Positions 9,027-17,600 of a stretch of DNA of 21,648 nucleotides are shown one piece after another. The position numbers were made by a program, and so were the translations under genes. Location: assembly GCA_947630155.1 (NCBI GenBank), contig CANRGM010000010.1:1-21648 (forward strand), in the 5' to 3' direction. Positions within the stretch are counted from its first letter, which is position 1. The number at the start of each line of letters is the position of its first letter. The notes under the pieces are model-generated. The model made no database searches, was not told the origin of the DNA, and saw only the letters and a program-made list of their open reading frames with translations. Source of the DNA: an uncultured Clostridia bacterium (GTDB lineage Bacteria > Bacillota > Clostridia > TANB77 > CAG-508).

Positions 9027-9822
9027 TTACACAATCCTTTCTGCTGAAAAAATACTTGTATAACATCTGTCTCCTATAACAATGTGATCTAGCAACTGAA
9101 TTCCTAAAATACTTGCAGCCGAATACAATCTTTTAGTCATTTCAACATCAGCCTCGCTTGGTGTAGGATTTCCGGCTTGGATGATTATGTGCTAAAATAA
9201 TTTTGGGAACTCCTGCCTTAATAGCCTCTTGCAGGATTTCCTTTGGTTCAACAATTGCAGAATTTACTCCACCTTTTGAAACATCAATTACTCTTACCAC
9301 AATATTTTTAGCATTTAATAATAACAATTTTACATATTCTACTTTTTCAAACCTAAGCTCGTCCATTAAAAGTTCCGCAACATCTACTGAAGATTTTATT
9401 TTAATCTTCTTTTTGTCTACAGGCTGTGCCAGTCTTCTAGCTAATTCACACACCGCTTTTAATTGAATTGCTTTCACTTTGCCTATTCCCTTTATCTTCT
9501 GAAATTCCTCCAAAGATATTTCTTGAAGACATTGTAGTGAATTATTGCGCTTAATATTTTTATATGACATGCTTTGATTACTTTCTTCACAAGCAATCCT
9601 TGATTTTAGAACACGTTTATTCTCATGTTCACTAGTAGTTGTACTTTTACCCTCTAGCAATGATAGCACTTTGTTTGCTAGTTCTACAGATGTGTTTTCT
9701 TTTGTTCCACTTTTAATTATTATTGCCAAAAGCTCGGCATTTGATAACATTTTTTCACCATATAATTCCAATTTTTCATATGGTCTTTCACTTTCTGGAA
9801 GTTGTTTAATTTTTATTGTCAT
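9027..9822 (-). CDS. radC: RadC/JAB-domain protein, interrupted by a +1 frameshift at a CGG codon
   Basis: RadC proteins carry an N-terminal helix-hairpin-helix region and a C-terminal JAMM/MPN-type domain; their biochemical role is unsettled despite the name. From ATG 9822 (behind AAAGGAG) the frame runs through LPESERPYEKL, the hairpin segment FQKIKGIGKVKAIQLK and the domain to AHNHPS (S216). It then meets CGG at 9172-9174 and ends at TGA eight codons on. Skipping one base gives GNPTPSEADVEMTKRLY and continues to TAA at 9027, completing the HxH...SxxD metal motif and a 264-residue protein. About 33 extra, polar residues (about 63-95) sit between the first helices and the hairpin segment. 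The gene lies 36 bases after the DUF4321 gene and 8 bases before mreB, as in many Firmicutes. Confidence 0.9.
9171..9180 (-). promoter_or_regulatory. Putative +1 frameshift site in radC
   Basis: On the minus strand the codons CCA AGC are followed by CGGA. In the zero frame CGG (Arg) leads to a TGA eight codons later. Reading GGA after AGC restores the conserved HxHPSG motif and the rest of the JAMM domain. The codon at the break, the shift direction, and the restored amino acid (glycine, GGA) are all the same as at the mreB site 350 bases away. Confidence 0.6.
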
Positions 9823-9858
9823 AAATCTCCTTTCCCCCAGAAATACATTAGTTTTGTC

Positions 9859-10116
9859 TTACACTTTTCTATATATAAAAATAGCTATAGCCATACCAAT
9901 AATACTAGCTATGTTTATTCTCAATATTAAAGAAAATGTTAATTTAATGATGCTTAAATCTAATTGTAGTGGTTCTGATAATCCAAAGCTTTGGCCATAA
10001 GCTAACCACCATAAAGCATCAACCTTTGCTGCAAATTGTCCTATTAGTCCCCCTATTACTAACCCTGCTAATATAAATACTATTAATATCCATATATTTT
10101 TATCTCTTGTAGCCAT
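9859..10116 (-). CDS. DUF4321 family small membrane protein
   Basis: An 85-residue protein with an N-terminal membrane segment (about residues 8-28) and a second near the C-terminus (about 66-83). The central AYGQSFGLSEPLQLDLSII and the ending ASIIGMAIAIFIYRKV resemble the DUF4321 family, found beside radC/mre genes in clostridia. No molecular function is known. ATG 10116 has an excellent site, AAGGAGG, eight bases upstream. It is the first gene of the radC-mre-PBP2-minC operon. Confidence 0.88.
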   Translation of the reverse strand: MATRDKNIWILIVFILAGLVIGGLIGQFAAKVDALWWLAYGQSFGLSEPLQLDLSIIKLTFSLILRINIASIIGMAIAIFIYRKV

Positions 10117-10167
10117 AAGTATTCCTCCTTCTTTCCTTACGGAAATTCGTATTTCCTTACTTATGAT

Positions 10168-10196
10168 ATTATATATGGAAATATAGTTTTTTTCAA
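10168..10196 (-). promoter_or_regulatory. Sigma-A promoter of the DUF4321-radC-mre-PBP2-minC operon
   Basis: On the minus strand TTGAAA (10191-10196) and TATAAT (10168-10173) are separated by exactly 17 bases. The expected leader of about 45 bases contains a small hairpin, GGAAAT/ATTTCC (10141-10156), just before the ribosome binding site. I saw no comparably good promoter in the short gaps downstream in the operon. Confidence 0.75.
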
Positions 10197-10263
10197 TAGG
10201 TTTACAATTTTTTTAGGAGAATTTTAGGTGTACGAACAATTTAAAGACATTCCTTAAATTTTC

Positions 10264-11004
10264 CTATGCAAGCATGCTCAATATACCAAGCACAAATCCC
10301 CCTATGTTGCCAATAGCAGGTAATTTTCCCTTATAAAGTGAATTAGATTCTGGTATTAGTTCACCTGATACAATATAAAGCATTGCCCCAGCAGCAAATG
10401 CAAGGCATAATGCAATAATTGTTTCAGAAATTCCACCTACAATAGCGCCAAAAAAAGCCCCTATACCGGTTGTTATTCCAGAAAGAACTACATAAAATAT
10501 TACTCTTATTGGGCTCATTCCTCCATTTTTCATCGGAACTGCCATAGAAATTCCTTCTGGTATATCATGTAATGCAATCGCAATTGCAAGTGAATACCCT
10601 AAAGTAATAGAAGCCTCAAAACCTGAACCAATTGCTAGGCCTTCTGGGAAATTATGTATTGCAAGCCCTATACTTACAATTATCCCTGTTTTCAATAAAT
10701 TACCTTTTTTATCATTTGAATTCATATAATTAAACTTTTTTTCAACAATCATATCACATAAAATCATCAATATTATACCAAATATAATTCCGCATAACAC
10801 AGTACTTATATTCGAAATTTCTAATGCCTCTGGTATTAGTTCAAAACAAACTATAGCCGTCATTAAGCCTGAAGCAACAGATAAAATAAAACTTAAAAAC
10901 TTATTCGAACTTTTCTTAAATGTGATACCCAAAATTCCACCTAGTGTAGTTCCAAATGTTCCAAAAAATAATCCCAGTAATGTAGTTTTTATCAAATGTT
11001 CCAT
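10264..11004 (-). CDS. ZIP family divalent metal transporter
   Basis: ZIP proteins move zinc, iron or manganese into the cytoplasm. The 246-residue protein has about eight hydrophobic segments and both signature metal-binding helices: HNFPEGLAIG (fourth segment) and HDIPEGISMA (fifth segment). It resembles the ZupT/GufA branch; the metal cannot be told from sequence. ATG 11004 is preceded by AAAGGAG about ten bases upstream, and that site is embedded in a long hairpin, suggesting control at RNA level. It is separate from the operon downstream, which has its own promoter. Confidence 0.92.
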   Translation of the reverse strand: MEHLIKTTLLGLFFGTFGTTLGGILGITFKKSSNKFLSFILSVASGLMTAIVCFELIPEALEISNISTVLCGIIFGIILMILCDMIVEKKFNYMNSNDKKGNLLKTGIIVSIGLAIHNFPEGLAIGSGFEASITLGYSLAIAIALHDIPEGISMAVPMKNGGMSPIRVIFYVVLSGITTGIGAFFGAIVGGISETIIALCLAFAAGAMLYIVSGELIPESNSLYKGKLPAIGNIGGFVLGILSMLA

Positions 11005-11005
11005 A

Positions 11006-11057
11006 ACAAAAAACTCCTTTAAAATAAACTTTACTATAAGTTTATTTTAAAAGAGTT
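11006..11057 (-). promoter_or_regulatory. Long hairpin with U-run that encloses the ZIP ribosome binding site
   Basis: Arms 11012-11031 and 11038-11057 are complementary at 19 of 20 positions on the DNA. In minus-strand RNA the odd pair is a U-G wobble, so the 20-bp stem is continuous, with a six-base loop. The 3' arm contains the AAAGGAG used by the ZIP gene and runs into six U residues. It could terminate the upstream signal-peptidase transcript, attenuate the ZIP gene, or serve as a DNA operator for a metal-responsive repressor. Confidence 0.6.
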
Positions 11058-11108
11058 ATTTTATGATTGTAATTTTGTTTCAAATATTATCACAAAAAAT
11101 CAATTTAT

Positions 11109-11642
11109 TTAATCTCTATAAAAATAATACTTTAGGACAATAATTATAACACAAATTACTACAACAATAGCTAGGTTATTGTACAACCACATTAATATTT
11201 TGCCTATAAATGGTATTTTCCCAATCATAATACCCTCAATTGAAGGTATATCAACCAATTCTATATCAGCAGCTTCATTATTATCTCCTTTTGTTTGGTA
11301 CATTGAATTTCCATTAACAATCATTTCTTTAACTATTCTATGAACAATAACAGTTGAATTTCTTCGAAATGCTATAATATCACCAACATTAACATTATTT
11401 GTATCGTTTACAATAGCTATATCTCCAATATTAATTGTTGGTATCATGCTGCCAGATATTATAACAAACGCTTTTTTCCCAAAAACAGCTGGTGTTTTAT
11501 TTGGAAATTTTGATGACTTAAAAATTAACATACCATTAACAAAAATAACAAGGAAAATTATTAAATATTCTATTACATTTATTGTTTTTTTCAACATATT
11601 ATTTTTTTTACTTTTTAAATTTTTATCGGTTTTGTTTCTCAT
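11109..11642 (-). CDS. Signal peptidase I, SipW/ER-like type
   Basis: A membrane serine protease that removes signal peptides outside the membrane. The 177-residue protein has membrane segments at both ends (about 20-42 and 153-173). It contains the catalytic serine motif ISGSMIPTINIGDIAIV, then VIVHRIV, in which histidine takes the place of the usual catalytic lysine, and YQTKGDNNEAAD. Histidine at this position marks the SipW/ER-type enzymes, known in Bacillus for processing TasA-like matrix proteins. ATG 11642 follows AAGAGGAATT. The start lies 11 bases after the related protein at 11654, so the two form one operon. Its substrates here are unknown. Confidence 0.9.
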   Translation of the reverse strand: MRNKTDKNLKSKKNNMLKKTINVIEYLIIFLVIFVNGMLIFKSSKFPNKTPAVFGKKAFVIISGSMIPTINIGDIAIVNDTNNVNVGDIIAFRRNSTVIVHRIVKEMIVNGNSMYQTKGDNNEAADIELVDIPSIEGIMIGKIPFIGKILMWLYNNLAIVVVICVIIIVLKYYFYRD

Positions 11643-11653
11643 AATAATTCCTC

Positions 11654-12208
11654 TTAATTCTCATCATTTACTTTTTTATTATCTTCATTATGATTTATAT
11701 CTGCATCCTTAACTTGTGAATTTTTACTAATTTTTTTAATTATAATGAAAACACATAAGGCAATAAGTAATATATTAATTGTTCCCAAAGGACTTTGAAT
11801 AAATAAAGCAACATTTCCAAATCCTTTTATTGTATGAACAACCTTGCCCATAATCTGTGCATTTTGAATACTTTCGTTTAAAATAACATTATCATTTTCA
11901 ATATATATGTTAGTATTACCATTCTCTTTATCTGTCCCTATAACTTTCTTTACTACCATACTATCATTTCTCTTATATATAATGCTATCATTTTCCTTTA
12001 TATCTTCAGGTTTTACACTTTTTGCAATTACCAAATCACCAGAATTAGCATTTGATTCTGACGAATCTGATGACATTATATAAAATTTGTAAGCAAAAGC
12101 TCCTATTTTATTATGATTCATTATAGAATTTACACATATTACTAAATAAATAAATAACATTATAAATAGTAATGCAATACAAATATTTCTAACCTTTTTG
12201 TTTTCCAT
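11654..12208 (-). CDS. Divergent signal peptidase-like membrane protein
   Basis: The 184-residue protein has the signal-peptidase architecture: an N-terminal membrane segment (about 8-28), a periplasmic-face domain, and a C-terminal membrane segment (about 138-158) before a charged tail. The domain keeps GDLVIAKSV, SIIYKRND, VVKKVIG and IMGKVVHTIKGFG. The SMxPT motif is degenerate: SSDSSESNANSGD has serines but no Met or Pro. Lysine in KKVIG occupies the general-base region, unlike the His of its neighbour. It may be a diverged enzyme, an inactive partner of the enzyme at 11109, or an unrelated-specificity peptidase. ATG 12208 has no site directly before it; the only good one, AAAGGAG, lies beyond a hairpin. 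Confidence 0.72.
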   Translation of the reverse strand: MENKKVRNICIALLFIMLFIYLVICVNSIMNHNKIGAFAYKFYIMSSDSSESNANSGDLVIAKSVKPEDIKENDSIIYKRNDSMVVKKVIGTDKENGNTNIYIENDNVILNESIQNAQIMGKVVHTIKGFGNVALFIQSPLGTINILLIALCVFIIIKKISKNSQVKDADINHNEDNKKVNDEN

Positions 12209-12216
12209 TCGAATTT

Positions 12217-12260
12217 TGTATGATATATTTCATAAATTTAATACATCATACACTCCTTTC
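12217..12260 (-). promoter_or_regulatory. Hairpin between Shine-Dalgarno and start codon of the divergent signal peptidase
   Basis: On the minus strand GAAAGGAG (12253-12260) abuts a 13-bp stem, arms 12240-12252 and 12217-12229 (twelve Watson-Crick pairs and one G-U), with a 10-base loop. After the stem eight bases remain before the ATG at 12208. Folding would reduce the effective spacing from about 44 bases to 8, the ideal value. Unfolded, the site would instead serve a tiny frame (ATG ATG TAT TAA) inside the stem. Confidence 0.55.
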
Positions 12261-12305
12261 TTTATTTAATTTTATGATAAATATTTGCTTTATACCAAAT
12301 TATAG

Positions 12306-14474
12306 CTAAATTCTCATACTTAGTCCAACCTTTTGTCTTTCTGTATCTATTTTGATAACTTTAACCTTGACTACATCTCCAACAGAAACAATGTCAGAAG
12401 GATTTTTAACAAATTTATCACTTAATTCTGATATATGTACTAACCCATCATGTTTTACTCCAATATCCACAAAAGCTCCAAAGTCAATTACATTTCTTAC
12501 AGTTCCAGTTAAAATCATCCCTTCTTTTAAATCCTCAAACTTTAGTACATCACTACGTAAAACTGGTTTAGGCATTTCATCTCTTGGGTCTCTACCTGGT
12601 TTAGAAAGTTCTTCTATAATATCCTTCAAAGTTAGCTCTCCAACTTGTAAATCTTTGGCTGTGTTTTCCACATTTATTCCACTTAAGTGGATTTTTATTT
12701 CTTTTAATTTATCTTTGTCGACCAAATCTGATTTATCATAGCCAATTTGCTTCAAAAGTTTTTCGGCAACATCATAACTTTCAGGGTGAACAGCTGTAAT
12801 TTCTAGTGGATTTTTTCCATCAAAAATACGAATAAAACCTGCACATTGCTCAAATGCAACCTTACCTAATTTTGGCACTTTTAATAATTCCTTACGTTCT
12901 TTTAATTTTCCATTCTCATCTCTATATTTTACAATGTTATTTGCAATTGTTTTATTAATTCCAGACACATATGACAAAAGCGAAGGTGTTGCAGTATTTA
13001 CATCCACACCTACCTTATTAACCGCATCTTCAACAACCCCAGTAAGACTTTCAGTTAGCCTTTTCTGGTTAACATCATGTTGATATTGTCCAACACCTAT
13101 AGCCTTAGGTTCTATTTTAACTAGTTCAGCAAGTGGATCTTGAAGTCTTCTTGCAATAGAGATTGCTCCCCTTAATGAAACATTTATGTCTGGATATTCC
13201 TCTGTTGCAAGCTTAGATGCAGAATATACAGAAGCTCCTGCTTCACTAACTATTGCATAATATATTTCTTTATCTATTTCAGAAATCATGTTTGATACAA
13301 AGGTTTCTGACTCTCTTGATGCAGTACCATTTCCAATTGCTATCATATTTACATTGAACTTATTTATTAATTTAACCAACTCTTTTTTTGCACCTTCCAC
13401 ATCATTTTGCGGTTCTGTTGGATAAACAGTAGTAGTGGTAAGCACTTTACCGGTTTCATCTATAACAGCAATTTTGCAACCTGTTCTATATGCAGGGTCA
13501 AATCCCATAACTGTCAACCCTTTTAAAGGTGCTCCTAATAATAATTGTTTTGCATTTTGTCCAAACACTTTTATAGCTTGTTCTTCTGCCTTTTCAGTTA
13601 AGTCAGAACGAATTTCTCTTTCAATAGATGGTTCAATTAATCTCTTAAAACTATCAAGTATTGTATCCTGTAAAATCTTTTCGTACTGTGAAATATGTTT
13701 AGCTGAAGCTTTTTCGTCTCTAATTATATCTCTTTCCATATAGGAAATTATTTGTTCTTCTGGTTTTTCAATTTTAACTTTTAGAAAATCTTCTTTCTCT
13801 CCTCTATTAATAGCCAAAATTCTATGACTTGGAATAGAGCTTACCTTTTCCTTAAAATCATAATACATTTCATAACTTGATTTAACCTCAGGATCACCTT
13901 TAGTAATAATTAAACCATCTTTATAGCATAATCTTTTTATCTCTTTTCTATATTTAGCATTATCAGAAATATTTTCTGCAATAATATCCATAGCACCACT
14001 AATTGCATCTTCTACAGATTCTACGCCTTTTTCACTGTCTATAAATTGACTTGCAATTTCATTTATATCACGTGTATCTTCTTGTGAAGTAATAATATCA
14101 GCCAAAGGTTCTAAGCCTTTTTCTTTAGCCACTGTAGCTCTTGTTCTCTTTTTCTGTTTATATGGTCTATAAATATCTTCCACTTCCGCTAAAATTTTAG
14201 CATTTTCTAATGCTAAAACTATATCATCAGTTAATTTTCCTTGTTCCTCAATAGATTTTTTTACTTCTTCTTTTCTAGTTTCCAAATTACGCAAATAATT
14301 CAATCTTTCACCTAAATCACGTAATTGCTCATCACTTAGACCTCCAGTAACCTCTTTTCTATAACGTGCTATAAAAGGAATCGTATTTCCCTCATCAATC
14401 AATTTAACAGTATTCTCAACTTGGGAATACTTAACACCTAACTCATCTGCAATAATTTGAATAATCTTTTCCAT
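12306..14474 (-). CDS. tex: Tex family RNA-binding transcription accessory protein
   Basis: Tex is a conserved cytoplasmic nucleic-acid-binding protein related to eukaryotic Spt6. The 722 residues show the full domain order: N-terminal helical Tex region starting IIADELGVKYSQVENTV with FIARYRKEVTGGLSD; a YqgF-like RNase H-fold domain near residues 325-450 (VMGFDPAYRTGCKIAVID); a helix-hairpin-helix region near 490-560 (DVNTATPSLLSYVSGI); and a C-terminal S1 RNA-binding domain at about 650-722 (GTVRNVIDFGAFVDIG, HDGLVHISEL). ATG 14474 has AGGAGG nine bases upstream. It is flanked upstream by a strong terminator, so it is transcribed separately from the adhesin gene. Confidence 0.96.
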   Translation of the reverse strand: MEKIIQIIADELGVKYSQVENTVKLIDEGNTIPFIARYRKEVTGGLSDEQLRDLGERLNYLRNLETRKEEVKKSIEEQGKLTDDIVLALENAKILAEVEDIYRPYKQKKRTRATVAKEKGLEPLADIITSQEDTRDINEIASQFIDSEKGVESVEDAISGAMDIIAENISDNAKYRKEIKRLCYKDGLIITKGDPEVKSSYEMYYDFKEKVSSIPSHRILAINRGEKEDFLKVKIEKPEEQIISYMERDIIRDEKASAKHISQYEKILQDTILDSFKRLIEPSIEREIRSDLTEKAEEQAIKVFGQNAKQLLLGAPLKGLTVMGFDPAYRTGCKIAVIDETGKVLTTTTVYPTEPQNDVEGAKKELVKLINKFNVNMIAIGNGTASRESETFVSNMISEIDKEIYYAIVSEAGASVYSASKLATEEYPDINVSLRGAISIARRLQDPLAELVKIEPKAIGVGQYQHDVNQKRLTESLTGVVEDAVNKVGVDVNTATPSLLSYVSGINKTIANNIVKYRDENGKLKERKELLKVPKLGKVAFEQCAGFIRIFDGKNPLEITAVHPESYDVAEKLLKQIGYDKSDLVDKDKLKEIKIHLSGINVENTAKDLQVGELTLKDIIEELSKPGRDPRDEMPKPVLRSDVLKFEDLKEGMILTGTVRNVIDFGAFVDIGVKHDGLVHISELSDKFVKNPSDIVSVGDVVKVKVIKIDTERQKVGLSMRI

Positions 14475-14507
14475 TTATTTTCCTCCTAATTGTAACTTCA
14501 TACTCAC

Positions 14508-14536
14508 ATCATATCATTTCCAAAAATAAAAAACAA
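14508..14536 (-). promoter_or_regulatory. Weak candidate promoter of tex
   Basis: On the minus strand TTGTTT (14531-14536) and TATGAT (14508-14513) are 17 bases apart. The -10 matches five of six positions and the -35 only three. The -35 lies inside the T-rich arm of the terminator upstream, so the match may be accidental. Confidence 0.3.
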
Positions 14537-14578
14537 GAGATTCTTGCATACTTTTATATGCAAGAATCTCTTGTTTTT
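14529..14578 (-). terminator. Strong intrinsic terminator downstream of the surface protein gene
   Basis: Two perfectly complementary 22-base arms (14529-14550 and 14557-14578) are separated by a six-base loop. The core contains AAGAGATTCTTGCATA, and the arm ends in a U-run on both strands. It follows the adhesin stop (14670) by about 90 bases and insulates tex from it. Confidence 0.93.
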
Positions 14579-14669
14579 ATAGTTTTATAATCTTATTGTT
14601 TTGTGAATTTATAGTATAATAACCAAATATTCACTTAGAAATCTAGATTTATATAAAACTAATTATTTA

Positions 14670-17600
14670 TTATTCTAAAATTTTTCTTTTAATAATAACT
14701 GCTCCTGTTGAAAGTATTGCTAATACAGCAATTGCAACTCCTGTATAAACAATTGGCTTACCTGTTCTAATTGTAAGAATAACTGGAGCGTCATCTATAT
14801 CATCTTCACCTTGTACTTGATTGTTTGGTGTAGAATCTATATCTGGAGTTCCGTAATCATTGTAATCTTTACTAATTTCTGCAACATTAGTTTTCAATCC
14901 TAAATTATCTTCTCCATTAATCCATGTTAGAAGAACTGTTACATCAGCATATTCTCCTGGTTGTAATAATGTATTTTCTAATGCAGTTGTTACTATTTTT
15001 CCATCAACTTCTGTCCATTGTGGGTTATCAGCTGCTACAAATTTTAATCCTGCAGGAATATAGTCTGAAATTTCTTTAGCATAACCTGCTATTTCTCCCT
15101 CATTAATAACACGAATTGAATATTCAAATTTAACTTCTACATTATTTATACTTGTATTTTTTAAATCAACTTTTACAACTTCTTCTGGATCATCATATGG
15201 TGTATGGTTTGTTTCTGTAACTGTTTCATTACCATTTTCATATACAATAGCTTTTGTAACCCATTTTCTTAATGCCAAATCAAAATAATTTACTTTTACA
15301 GGTTCAGTATCTTGATCATCTTCACCCTCATTCCATTGATTTGGTGTAGAATCTCTATCATCTGTTGGATTTCCTTCTGAATCTGTATCATCTGTAATTT
15401 GTGCATGGTTAGTTAATATTCTATCAGATGTTGTTGGTTCAGTAACCTTAAATGAAACTTTAATGTCTTTATAATTTAATTCTTTCATAGTATTTGGATT
15501 AAATCCTTTTATTAAATTGTCTGTTCCATTTTCTTTTGATAAATAATCTGTAACAATTAAATCAGCTTCTTTAACATTATCTGTAATAACATATAATTTA
15601 TCATTGTATTTAATTACACTTTCAGGTATAGCAACTTCATCAGAAGCCATTTCTCTATAGGCTACCCATTTATATTCTGCATTAATATTTGTTGGTTTTC
15701 CTTCTTTGTCAAATTCTGCAGGTACAAATTCTAAGCCTTCTGGAATATCATCCATAACTTTTGAAGCATAACCATCCATTTCTCCTTCATTATAAACACG
15801 AATTGTATATGTAACAATATCAGTTGTGTTTACAGATACTGGATCTTTAGGATGTGTATATGTTGCTGTTTTTGATTCACCACTAATTAATTTAGATACA
15901 TCAACTTGTGGTTCTCTGCTTTCAGCTAATTCTTCACCATTAACTTCTGTTATGAATTTACGTAATGATAAGTCAAATTCTTTCTTTACATCTGGTATAA
16001 CTATTGTAATAGATGTACCATTTTCATTTACAGTATACTTAATATCTTTTTGATTTATATTAATATTTTTATCATCAATAGTAAATACTCCATCTGTAAG
16101 TTTTGTTCCTATTTTTAATACTATATCATTTTCATATAAATTATAATTTAATGGTGCCTTAGTTTCTTTTATTGTATATTCATCAATTTCTTCATCACTA
16201 TTAATTTTTACGCCTTTTAGTAATGTTACCTCTCCATTAGATCCTGTTGGACCAACTTCAACTTCTTTTCCTAATTTAGAACCTTTAACTGAGAAATATG
16301 CTCCTTTTAAAGTTTGTTTAGAATCTGATGAATCAACTTTTTTGATTATAACATTATACTCTCCTTTTAGTAATTCAACAGTTTCAAAATCATCATCATC
16401 TTGAGTTCCTGGATAGTAGTTTTCAACTACAACATCTTTTCCATTTTCGTCTTTGTATGTATATTCTTTAGCATTTTCATACCATGTATCTAGTCCTAAA
16501 TTATCCTTTATAGTATTTTGTGCAGAATCTCTATCTGTATTACCTACTTCTACTGCATCTTTCCATACTACATTTCCATCTGCATCTTTTTCACTGTATC
16601 CATAATTTGTTATTTCTCCACGATTTGTAATATATGTTTTATCAGTATCTAGGACTTTACAAATCAATTTAACTTCTTGGTAATAATCACTTGTTACATT
16701 AAAATCTTTCTTTCCGAAGAAATCTCTTAAAGTTTTCAATTCTGTGTTTCCATTATAATCTATAACAACTACTTTACTTCCAGCTTCAGTTTTTGTTGAA
16801 TATTCTTTTGAGTTATCATCAGCTAATTTTACAAAAGATAAACCATCTGGTAAATAATCTGTTATTTGTTTTGCAAATCCTAAGACTTTGCCTTCATTAT
16901 ATACTCTAATTGTGTATTCAACTTCATCCCCAACCTTAACACTAATACTATCTTTTGTATGGTAGTATGCAGCTGTACCTGTTTGTTGTAATATTTTTAT
17001 TGATTCCTCATTTATAACTGGTTCTCTACTTGGTTCAACTTTTTTACCATTTATTGAAGAAATGAATTTACGTAAAGATAAGTCAAATTCTTTTTTAGTA
17101 TTTGGTACATAAATTGTTATTGTTGAATTGTCACTTGAAACTTCAAGTTTTGCAGCTTTCATACCATCTGTTCCTTGTAGTGTTGTTTTATCTTTATCAA
17201 CCACATAGCTTGTTCCTTGAGTTTTAAATTTTACAGATAAAGTTGCTGTTCCTGAGATAGCTTCATAACCTTGTGGTGCTTTTGTTTCTTGTATTTTATA
17301 TACTGGATTTTGTTTTTCACTAGCGATAGTTTCACCTTGTGCTATGCTCAAAATACCATTTTTTGTTTTTTGTTCTTTATCTCCAATTTTAAAGGTTGCT
17401 TCTGATGATGTAATAACTGTTGTTCCATCTTCCATAACTTTTTTTAATGTAACATTAAATGTACCCTCTTTTGGTTCATTTTCTACTGATATAATAACTG
17501 TAGTATTCTTAACATCTACACTCACCTTTGCTTCTTTCATCCCTGATATAGTTGTTTTACTTTCATCTACAACAAAAGTATTTCCACTTTGTTTGAATTT

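Noticed and set aside
8820..9180. Frame breaks explained as homopolymer sequencing errors
   Set aside because: The sites are TTACGGA and AGCCGGA, without homopolymer runs. An assembly error of another kind cannot be excluded and is kept as the main alternative in the finding.
10237..10260. Terminator after the ZIP gene
   Set aside because: Only seven A-T pairs (AATTTAA/TTAAATT) with a nine-base loop and no U-run; too weak to call.
14670..14760. LPxTG sortase anchor in the adhesin
   Set aside because: No LPxTG or close variant with Leu-Pro is present; only TIRTG precedes the hydrophobic helix.
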